64,000 nt of DNA from CAIWAH01 sp964602595. GTDB taxonomy: Bacteria > Verrucomicrobiota > Verrucomicrobiia > Limisphaerales > UBA9464. The stretch lies in contig CAZRRO010000008.1 in NCBI GenBank assembly GCA_964602595.1, positions 186,001 to 250,000 on the forward strand. The letters are read 5' to 3'. The notes under the pieces were generated by a model, which made no database searches, was not told where the DNA came from, and saw only the letters and a program-made list of their open reading frames with translations. Numbering within the stretch: the stretch's first letter is position 1; every line of letters begins with the position of its first letter. The position numbers were made by a program, and so were the translations under genes. Positions 32,646 through 40,700 of this stretch are shown here, piece after piece.

Positions 32646-33317
32646 TCAGTCCAGCATCTCGCTTAAGTAGCGGTTGATAGACAGTTTTAGAGGACTGTTC
32701 GGCTCCCTGCTTGAGACGAATTGATCCCAAATGACTTCGTGCGCTGCCGTAAAACGATCCCAAAACCAGTAGGGGTTAACAATTACCGCCCCTTTCTCCA
32801 TGGCCCATGAAGGATACTTGGAGTCCTCAGTGAAGTATACTCCCTTGCCCCTGTATCCATGAACCATCGTGTGCCTACCTAGGCGATAAATAATGTGGGA
32901 ATACGATGTTACCTTTTGATGTTCACCGCTCCCCCAAAGCGAGTCGTATTCTTCCTTCTGAGCCTTGTTGAGTGGGCGGGATAGATTCGCGTCAATCTTC
33001 GTGCACACCTTCAAGAACCCGTCCCGTTGGACATCTTCCTCATTCTGACCGGGAGAAGGCGGTCGATGGTAGAAGACCTTTCCAAGAGTTTCGATTCCAA
33101 CGCACGTCATAAGAAACAAAGGGAATGGCGCATAGACCAAGCGCTTGCCGTCCTTCGCCAATCTCGCCATCTCACTCACCTGGCCAACGAATAAAACTTT
33201 TAGTCTTCGCTTAAGCGCAGCGTGCTTTTCCGCCTCACCAAAGGCTCGCACTTGCCCGTAGTTGAGACCTGTTTCATCGGCATTTGGACCGAAATACACT
33301 TCGTCTGGAACTGGCAT
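32646..33317 (-). CDS. hypothetical cargo protein, low GC
   Basis: 223 aa with no family recognised. Visible features are a moderately hydrophobic stretch (YAPFPLFLMTCVGIETLGKV), VTSYSHIIYRLGRHTMVHGY and VIVNPYWFWDRFTAAHEVIW. Base composition is visibly lower in GC than in every neighbour, which suggests separate acquisition. It is transcribed alone and opposite to the cytidylate-kinase-like gene. Single low-GC genes beside anti-defence genes are often defence or abortive-infection cargo, but nothing in the sequence proves it. Confidence 0.6.
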   Translation of the reverse strand: MPVPDEVYFGPNADETGLNYGQVRAFGEAEKHAALKRRLKVLFVGQVSEMARLAKDGKRLVYAPFPLFLMTCVGIETLGKVFYHRPPSPGQNEEDVQRDGFLKVCTKIDANLSRPLNKAQKEEYDSLWGSGEHQKVTSYSHIIYRLGRHTMVHGYRGKGVYFTEDSKYPSWAMEKGAVIVNPYWFWDRFTAAHEVIWDQFVSSREPNSPLKLSINRYLSEMLD

Positions 33318-33431
33318 ATTGTAGGCGTCAGATTCTTCACGTTCGGTTCTTTGACTCCCAAGCCCATCGTAATGAAGAGTCGGAGCTACGTCGAGCTCTC
33401 TACGGCTGTGACTCTGGAAGCCGTTTCACGT

Positions 33432-34049
33432 CTAAAAATAGCCCAGCTCCCGAAGGGATGTGTAGTCCTTCGGACGCTCGGTCGTGCTCCGGCCCATGAT
33501 GACGTGGTCGAGCACTTCGATCTTGAGCAGTTGCCCGGCACGGATGAGGTCGCGAGTCACGCGGATGTCCGCCTCGCTCGGGGTTGGGTCCCCGCCGGGA
33601 TGATTGTGGGCGAGGACGATGGCCGACGCCCGTTTGGCGATGGCCACCGCAAAGACCTCGCGGGCATGGACCAGCACTTGGTCGAGAATCCCTTGGCCGA
33701 TGTTCTCGACGGCAATCAGGCGGCGGCGCGTGTTCAGGCAGAGGACTTGAAAGTGTTCCACGGCATAGAGCCGGTTGGGTTCGCGCAGCACGTCGGCAAT
33801 GCTTCCCGGGTTGTCGAGCACCGGGGATTCACGGTGGGTCTCCTGAGTCAACCGCTGGGCCAGCAAGAAGGCGGACTTGATGGCCGCAGCCTTGGATTGC
33901 CCGACGCCTTTGACCTGCTGCAATTCGTCGAACGACGCCTGGGCCAGACTGGTGAGCCCTCCATAGCGCTGCATTAGCGATTCCGCGACGGGTTTCCCCG
34001 CCAAAGTGGAAAGCAACTGAGTGTTGTCGGCCTGATCGAAAGACTGCAT
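33432..34049 (-). CDS. radC: RadC-family JAB-domain protein
   Basis: 205 aa. An N-terminal helix-hairpin-helix region (LQQVKGVGQSKAAAIKSAFL) is followed by the JAB/MPN domain with the metal motif HNHPGGDPTPSEADI and the preceding conserved Glu region. Plasmid RadC copies lie in anti-restriction and leading regions; their enzymatic role is unsettled. The ATG at 34049 has AGGAGG 5 bases upstream; the GTG two codons earlier is rejected. A long palindrome sits 30 bases before the start and may be its operator. Confidence 0.92.
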   Translation of the reverse strand: MQSFDQADNTQLLSTLAGKPVAESLMQRYGGLTSLAQASFDELQQVKGVGQSKAAAIKSAFLLAQRLTQETHRESPVLDNPGSIADVLREPNRLYAVEHFQVLCLNTRRRLIAVENIGQGILDQVLVHAREVFAVAIAKRASAIVLAHNHPGGDPTPSEADIRVTRDLIRAGQLLKIEVLDHVIMGRSTTERPKDYTSLRELGYF

Positions 34050-34078
34050 GGGCACCTCCTGACCGGACCGATTTTACC

Positions 34079-34111
34079 ACGGCCGGATTCCTTAAGGAAT
34101 CGACCGGCCGT
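34079..34111. promoter_or_regulatory. palindrome upstream of radC
   Basis: ACGGCCGG and CCGGCCGT flank the perfect 16-base palindrome GATTCCTTAAGGAATC, with two unpaired bases. It lies 30 bases upstream of the radC ATG on the minus strand. It is likely an operator or leader hairpin. Confidence 0.55.
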
Positions 34112-34455
34112 TCTCAAACGCAGAAATGTGTGAGCAAATCCGGGAGGTTGCGCCGCCCGGTCTCATCCAAGGCATCCACCGACCGGGACCCCGTTTTGAC
34201 TAACAAACGCCGTTTGCGGTAAAACCAAGGTGGGTAGAAGCAGGTTCACGGTTTTCACCGGAATCCTCAGCGCGACTCGTCACCGAGCCCGCATCTCTTT
34301 CCGAAACGATTTTCCCAAGGCCGGACTCGCTTGAGTTCGTGCCCGGTGGGGAAGTCTTCGACCGGAAACAGGTGCCGCCCGGCGCCTGGTCGAGGATCAG
34401 TTCATTCACAGCGTAAACCGACTCCGTCGGTGGGCGGCCTTGAAAGAGCATCCCC
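34112..34455. other. intergenic region between divergent radC and DUF932 genes
   Basis: About 340 bases without a plausible gene. Fragments such as ACGGTTTTCACCGGAATCC and AGGTGCCGCCCGGCGCCTGG can form short stems, but no array, terminator or clear promoter could be read. Confidence 0.4.
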
Positions 34456-35310
34456 ATGAGCGATTCCGTCTATTCACAGTTCAAGGCCACGGCCTTGAGC
34501 GAAGACACCCTCCGGCGTCAGGCCCCGAGCATTTTTGCCGAGGCTCCGATGGCCGGAGTCAGCCGCCGCTACACCTTCGTCCCCACGGCCCAGATTGTTG
34601 AAGGGTTGCGGAAACAGGACTGGGTGCCGGTGACGGTGGAGGAACAGCGCATCCGCACCGAAGCCCGGCGGGGCTTTCAGAAACATCTGATCCGCTTCCG
34701 CCGTGCTGAGCAGATGCAAACGCTCGACGAGTGGAACGTCGAGCTGGTGCTGATCAACTCCCACGACACGGGCTGTGCATATCAGCTCCACGCCGGAATC
34801 TTCCGGCGCATTTGCAGCAACGGGCTGGTCCTGAGCGAAGGCTCATTCCAAGCCATCCGGTTCCGGCATTCGGGACTGGAGAGTGAAGCGGTGGTCGCCT
34901 CCAGCTTCCAGATCCTCAACAGCATGCCGAGGGTTGGGGAAATGGTGCACCGCTTCTCGGAGCGTTTCCTGGAAACCCGGGAATCCCTTTCCCTCGCCGC
35001 GCACGCCCTTCGGCTGCGTTACGAAGGACAAGGCGAACCCCCGGTGGAGCCGAAAACTCTGCTGAAGACCCGGCGGCCGGAGGACGAGCGGACGGACCTG
35101 TGGACGGTGCTTAACCGATTGCAGGAAAATCTGATTCGTGGCGGTGCCTCCGACCACCACCGGGACCGGCGCGGGAAACTGCGTTCGGTGCGGGCACTCC
35201 GTGGAATTGATTCCCGGGTGAACCTGAACAAAGCGCTCTGGGGCCTCGCCGAACGCGTGGCCAACGGAGAGACACTGCCCCCGGCTGACAGCCAATCGTT
35301 CACCGCCTGA
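34456..35310 (+). CDS. DUF932 (phage/plasmid-like) protein
   Basis: 284 aa. It has the family pattern RRYTFVPTAQIVEGLRKQDW near the start, then HLIRFRR, LVLINSHDTGCAYQLHAGIF and RRICSNGLVLSEG, followed by helices. DUF932 genes are common in plasmid and phage leading regions beside radC and anti-restriction genes, as here. Some members have been linked to anti-defence or nucleoid binding, but the activity of this one is unknown. No strong ribosome site is visible (AAAGAG, 8 bases before the ATG). Confidence 0.85.
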   Translation: MSDSVYSQFKATALSEDTLRRQAPSIFAEAPMAGVSRRYTFVPTAQIVEGLRKQDWVPVTVEEQRIRTEARRGFQKHLIRFRRAEQMQTLDEWNVELVLINSHDTGCAYQLHAGIFRRICSNGLVLSEGSFQAIRFRHSGLESEAVVASSFQILNSMPRVGEMVHRFSERFLETRESLSLAAHALRLRYEGQGEPPVEPKTLLKTRRPEDERTDLWTVLNRLQENLIRGGASDHHRDRRGKLRSVRALRGIDSRVNLNKALWGLAERVANGETLPPADSQSFTA

Positions 35311-35466
35311 AGGTCCCAAAACCAGAAGACGTTGAATTGGTCTGCCAGCGGAGAGGTTATTCCGAAGGTTTGTGCTTTCGAGGATTGTGCCATCAAACAA
35401 CCCTCACCCCTCATCCTCCTTTTCAAAGACTTGTCCGGAGGGATCTTCCCCGGCAATGCTTCCCAC

Positions 35467-36348
35467 ATGACTGCCGAGGGCCGATCAGACACGCCGCGAC
35501 GGCGAAGCCTGGGACAACCCTGGTTCAGCGCGCTTCCGATGGTGGGGCGGGGCTTTCTACTCGGGGCGACCGCCATCGTGGCTCTGGGAGCGGACGGTCC
35601 TGGAGCCGATCCCACCAAGACAGCTACCCCCGACAAACCCCCGACCGAATCCAAGCCTCGAAGGGTATTCTCGAACCTCGAAGGAACCGAGTTAAGCGAT
35701 CCGGATCAGCGGGAGTATCTGAAACTCCAGTTGTCGCTGGCGGAGAAGAATGGGAAGAAGACCCAACAGGAAATTGAGGAACTCAAGAAGGCCATTGCGG
35801 AACTGAACGAGCGCATTGCCAAAGGCCCTTCGGACTCGGAGATGTTTGCGCTGACGCTGGAGAAGTTCCTCGCCTTTCAACGGGAGGAAGCCAAACGGCA
35901 TTCCGGGCCAAACCAACCGCTATGGTCCTTCGAGTTGAATGCCGTGATCGATGCGCTTCGCTCCACCACCCCAAGGGCTCAGTGGTTCTGCCAGGCGGAC
36001 TTTACCCTGACACCGGAACACGCCACCTTGAATCTCGGAGGAGTGAAGCTGGGTGACCTTTTGCCCTATGCCAAAAAGGAGGTCGCCCACGCCCCGGTCG
36101 CCCGGCAATTCCACAATCTATACCTTCAGGCCTTGATCCTTACGGCCACGAATCAGGAGAAGGATTTCACGGAGGGCTGGCTGCGTTCCTTCGAGCTGAA
36201 GAACATGAAGTGGGAGCAGGGCAATTTCCCTGGCGACTTGGCGAACCTCAAGCAAGCCATCAAACAGCAAGGGGACGCCTCCGGGAACGGAGGCTCCGCT
36301 TCCAAAACCACCACGGCAAATCCGAAACAGGTTCCGGCCTCAAAGTAG
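35467..36348 (+). CDS. exported or membrane-anchored hypothetical protein
   Basis: 293 aa. A basic N-terminus and a hydrophobic segment (MVGRGFLLGATAIVALGADG) suggest a signal or anchor. A Pro/Thr-rich linker, a coiled coil (KKTQQEIEELKKAIAELNER) and a helical domain containing WSFELNAVIDALRSTTPRAQ follow. Not recognised. The start is uncertain: ATG at 35467 or 35539, neither with a clear ribosome site. It follows the DUF932 gene in the same direction and may be co-transcribed. Confidence 0.6.
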   Translation: MTAEGRSDTPRRRSLGQPWFSALPMVGRGFLLGATAIVALGADGPGADPTKTATPDKPPTESKPRRVFSNLEGTELSDPDQREYLKLQLSLAEKNGKKTQQEIEELKKAIAELNERIAKGPSDSEMFALTLEKFLAFQREEAKRHSGPNQPLWSFELNAVIDALRSTTPRAQWFCQADFTLTPEHATLNLGGVKLGDLLPYAKKEVAHAPVARQFHNLYLQALILTATNQEKDFTEGWLRSFELKNMKWEQGNFPGDLANLKQAIKQQGDASGNGGSASKTTTANPKQVPASK

Positions 36349-36726
36349 CGGCGGTGCTGGAAGCGGGGCCTGCGTCATCGAGTTTCATCACCCTGCCGCA
36401 GTCGGGTCCGCCTGCGGACCTAGTGACAGCCGCGTTCGTTGACCGCCTTAAAGCGCACACCTCCGCGATCCAATCCTAAAGGCAGGAATCTTGGCGGGGC
36501 GAGGAGGGTCAAGGTGGAGCGCAGGAACGAGCAATACCTTGAGGCCCGGAGAACCGCCATCCACTCGAACAGGATGGTCGCGCGTTAAATTGGGCAGTTC
36601 CGGATGCAGGTGTGATTGTGGGAAGCAGGCGAGTCCTCGGAGGAGAACTGCGAAGATGGGGAAATTGGTGAGGACCGTTTGTTTTAAGGCACGGTCCTCT
36701 GAGCCTTTGGAACCTTAACAGAAACC
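36349..36726. other. intergenic region with third structured repeat
   Basis: 378 bases between convergent genes. Apart from the repeat at 36508-36543 I see no gene, terminator or promoter that can be supported. Confidence 0.5.
36508..36543. repeat. structured repeat, copy 3 (core only)
   Basis: TCAAGGT (36509-36515) and ACCTTGA (36536-36542) enclose GGAGCGCAGGAACGAGCAAT, nearly identical to the core of copy 2 at 19568-19620. GGCCCGGAGAACCGCC follows as in the other copies, but the terminal hairpin is lost. It lies 17 kb away from the first two copies. Confidence 0.65.
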
Positions 36727-37011
36727 TCAGCGCCCGTCGCCGTTTCGGGTCGCAGCGGCTTTGGTGGGGTTCTCCTCGGGGATTCCGTTCTGGGAACAGA
36801 TCCATGAGTGAGCCTGGTCCGCCACCTTGCCGAGCAACAGGAGGTCGTCACGGCCGAAAGATTCGGTCGACTTCCAACTGTCGCCCTCGCGGTAGAGGCG
36901 GCTGAAGGTGACGTTGTAACGAACGCCTGCTTCGGTGTCGTTCTTCCAGACGGCGGCCTTGATGGCCCCGAGCCGGATTTCCCTGGTCGGTTGCTGCTTG
37001 TTGTTTTTCAT
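36727..37011 (-). CDS. small conserved plasmid protein of unknown function
   Basis: 94 aa. Basic N-terminus, then EIRLGAIKAAVWKNDTEAGV, RYNVTFSRLYREGDSWKSTE, SFGRDDLLLLGKVADQAHSW. The beta-rich layout with a final helix resembles single-strand-binding or PC4-like small folds seen in plasmids of Planctomycetes and Verrucomicrobia (inference). The start at 37011 begins MKNNKQQP; upstream codons on the longer frame are not supported. Confidence 0.7.
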   Translation of the reverse strand: MKNNKQQPTREIRLGAIKAAVWKNDTEAGVRYNVTFSRLYREGDSWKSTESFGRDDLLLLGKVADQAHSWICSQNGIPEENPTKAAATRNGDGR

Positions 37012-37406
37012 AGGTAGTAACGCTTCAACTGCGGATGAACCTTGCGGTGAATCCATGAACCCTCCTTTTGGAGCCAAAAACGGGCTTCGAACCTCGAAAC
37101 CTTCGCTCCGGTGATACCATGTTTTACGGGCCTAACCAACGGGTCTGGAGGATTCGCCACGGCGGCCGTTGCAACCCCCGGAAACGACTGGCCGAACGGC
37201 CATTCGGTCTTCGGGACGAAGGCCGGGAATTCACTCCGGTGGGCGGTCTGCGGGCCAATTTTTTGAATCAAGTTCACGGCTCACCAACGGGAGGGAGGCA
37301 CTTGCTCCCGTTACCCAGGCAGTCGCGATCCCCGGTGGTTTCCGAACAGGAAAAGTGAGCGGTTGAAGAAACGGTTCCTCCCTTGGACGGACACCTACGT
37401 GGCAAA
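37012..37406. other. intergenic region, no feature supported
   Basis: 395 bases. Short GC-rich stems such as GGCCGAACGGCC are present, but no gene, repeat copy or terminator could be supported. Confidence 0.4.
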
Positions 37407-37757
37407 CTAGAAGTCCTCGGGGAGCAAGACGGTCGTGCGGCTGCGGTTCGCCTCCGTGATGATCCAGAAGCGGCCGCCATTGGCGACGCGGAATACGGAC
37501 AGCCTGCGGAAGCCCTCCAGCGCCCGGCGTTCGGGTTGGCGGCGCGCGAAATCCTCCAAGTCCCCGTCGTCACCGCGCATATGCCGGAGTAACGCCTCAG
37601 TGACCTCGTAGGACGCCAGACTGGCCTGCGCCCTGGGCGTCATCACGACGTTGCCGAGCCGACGAATCGGTCCCTGTTCCATACAGACCATCTGTCCTCC
37701 TGTGGGAAACCACTGCCGGACCATCCTCCGGATCGTCTCTGCGACGTGAACTACCAT
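37407..37757 (-). CDS. small conserved plasmid protein of unknown function
   Basis: 116 aa. Ends in a distinctive segment, FRRLSVFRVANGGRFWIITE then ANRSRTTVLLPEDF, preceded by a helical region (YEVTEALLRHMRGDDGDLED). The ATG at 37757 has an excellent ribosome site (GGAGG within GAAGGAGGAAGGT). It lies just downstream of the large methyltransferase-helicase gene (28-base gap) and is probably co-transcribed with it. Function not known to me. Confidence 0.75.
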   Translation of the reverse strand: MVVHVAETIRRMVRQWFPTGGQMVCMEQGPIRRLGNVVMTPRAQASLASYEVTEALLRHMRGDDGDLEDFARRQPERRALEGFRRLSVFRVANGGRFWIITEANRSRTTVLLPEDF

Positions 37758-37785
37758 ACCTTCCTCCTTCTAAAAACGGTCTTCA

Positions 37786-40700
37786 TCACTCGGTCACACC
37801 CTCGTCTTGTTCCTCTGCCGCCATCTGGCTGGAAGCCTGGCTCCTGGTGAGGTCCAGCGCGTCAGCGATTTCCTGCTGACGCAGGGACAGCGCCGCCAAG
37901 CGGTCTTCGTATTCGTAAGGTTGGCCGGACTGCGCGGTGAGTTCAGTCAGTCGTTTGCGGGTGTCCGCAATCCGCTCGGTGAGGCCGGCGGCAACCTCGT
38001 CCAGCGACTGCACGGCGTGTTCCACGGACCGCATGGTCCCGTGGGCAGAGCTGCCGAACTTCGCCCGGTGAACCGCGCTTCCCTTCAGCACGATTTCCGG
38101 GCCGCCCATGAAGTTGTCCGCCACGAACAGGTGGAACCCGGCAAAGGTGCCGACGCGTCGTTCGACCTGACGTCCCTTCACCCGGTCGCCCTGGCGGGCG
38201 AGCAGTTCACCGGCGATCCCCCGGTCCCGGATTTCCTGCCCGTCCAGCTCGATAACGAACCGGTCACCATGGGTATCCTGACGCACGGTGAGGTCCGACT
38301 GCACCTCGGTGAGGCGTTTCTCCAGTCGGGGAATCTCGTCCGTGTAATGCCGAATCTCGGAGCGGAGCCGATACTGGGTGTCGCGGTGTTGGGTGCGTAG
38401 ACGGCTTAAGCGGGCCACTTCGGCATCCACCCCGGCCTTCTCGATGACGAGCGGATTGCCGGACGCGATGGCCTTCACCTCAGCGTAGGTCAGCGCCGCG
38501 CCGTCGATGTCCTCGATGCGCCGCAGGTCGCTGTCGCCATTCATCACCTGGGCGATGAACCGGGCCTTCGTCTCCAGGGTCTGCCACATGTAGGCGTCGA
38601 ACGAACCCTCGGTCACGTAACGGAAAATCTGCACCTCGGGATGGGTGTTGCCCTGCCGGAGGATGCGGCCGTCCCGTTGCTCCACGTCTGCCGGTCGCCA
38701 CGGTGCGTCTAGGTGATGCAAGGCAATGAGCCGTTCCTGCACGTTGACCCCGGTGCCCATCTTCTGGGTGCTGCCGAGCAGGATGCGGATGCGTCCCGCC
38801 CGCACTTCGCGGAAGAGGGCGAGTTTGGCCGCGTCGCTATCGTGATCTTGGATAAAGGCGATTTCCGACTCGGGAACTCCACGAGCAATCAGCTTCGACC
38901 GCAGGTCTTCGTAAACGGAGAACCCTTTCCCTTCAGTCGGAGTGGACAGGTCGCAGAAAGCGATCTGCGCGGCCTTTTCGGCGGCGGTTTCCCGCCAGAT
39001 GCGTTCGAGGTTGGTCGCCGCTCGGTTGACCTTGCTGTCCGGGTGATCGGGTAGGTCTGCGCGGTATAGACGGAGATCCAACGCCGCTTTGCGTCCATCC
39101 GTCGTGACCAAGAGCATGTTATCCGTGCGCGGGTCCACGCGGCCGGACCGGAGCGCTTCGGCCCGCTGCACCAGCGACTGCACGATCTCCTTCAACTCGG
39201 GTGAACATGGCGCGTTGGTCACGATGGGTTTGCCGGTCTTCAACCGTGGCACTGGCAGGTTGAGCGTCTTCTGCGTCTGGATGTCGGTGACCTGCCGAAA
39301 CTGCTGCATGAGTTCCGGCACGTTGATGAACCGGGCGAAACGCGTGTTGAGGCGGTAGCCTGCACCGTCGGGGGAAAGTTCCATCGCGGTGACCGGTTCT
39401 CCAAACGTCGCCGCCCACGAATCGAAGTGATCAACCTGTAACGTCTTCAACGCGGTCAGTTGGAGATACCGCTGCATGGTGAACATTTCGGCCACGCTGT
39501 TGGCGATGGGCGTCCCGGTGGCGAACACCACGCCGCTCCCACCGTTCACGCGCTGCACATGCTGCACCTTGAGGAACATGTCGAAGGCGCGCTGGGAAGC
39601 GGTCTGCGGCAACCCGGCGATGCGGGTCATCTTGGAGACGTAGAATAGATTCTTGAACGCGTGCGCCTCATCGACGATCAGGCGGTCCACGCCAAGTTCC
39701 TCGAAGGTGAGGGTGTCGTCCTTGCGTTCATCGGCCATGAGGTCCTTGAGCTTGCCCTCCAGCTTCTTCTTCGCCCGTTCCAGCATCTTGACGATGCGAG
39801 AACCGCTTTCGCCGCGCTGTTGCTCGATGGCCAGCGCGAGTTCGCGAAGCTGCGACTGGATGAACTCTTCCTGGGAGGCACGGCTGAGCGGAATCTTCTC
39901 GAAGCCGGAATGGGTGACGATGACGGCGTCCCAATTGCCGGTGGCGATACGGCTCATGAGCGTCTTGCGCCGCTCCTTCTCGAAATCATCCTTGGTCGCG
40001 ACGAGGATGTTCGCTCCCGGATACAGCGTGAGGAGTTCCGAGGAAAACTGCCCGAGCATGTGGTTCGGCACCGCTATCAGCGGCTTCCGCGCGAGCCCGA
40101 GCCGCTTCAGTTCCATGGCAGCCGCCACCATCGTGTAGGTCTTCCCAGCTCCCACGACGTGGGCGAGCAGGCAGTTCGGTGTTTGCAGGATGCGCCATAC
40201 TGAAGCCCGCTGATGCGGTCGGAGGGTGATGACCGGACTGGCTCCCGGGAGCGTCAGGTGATCGCCGTTAAAGGTGCGCGGTCGGAGATTGTTGAACTCG
40301 CGGTTGTATTTCTGGACCAGCCGTTCCCGTCGGTCGTCGTCCTGCCAGAGCCACGCCTTGAAGCGTTCCTTGAGCTTCTCCTGCTTGTCGCGGGCCGCCT
40401 CGGTGGCCGGACCGTTGACTACGTCCCGGTCGTTCTGTTCGTCCCGGTCATAGACCGTGGGCGTGCGGAGATTCATCGCGTCTTCGATCAGCTCCAGCGC
40501 ACTGCGCCGGTCGGTGCCGAATTCGGTGGTGTTGGCGACGGAGGATTTCGCGTTCCAGCCTGCCTGAACCACCCAAAGGCCAAGCTGGGGAACGTGATTG
40601 ATGGTGATGCCGCGTTCGCCGAGCAGCTCCTCGACGAAAAGCGTGAGGTCATTTGTCGGAATCCAGGTGCTGCCCAAACGGGCATCGATCTCGGCGGCGG

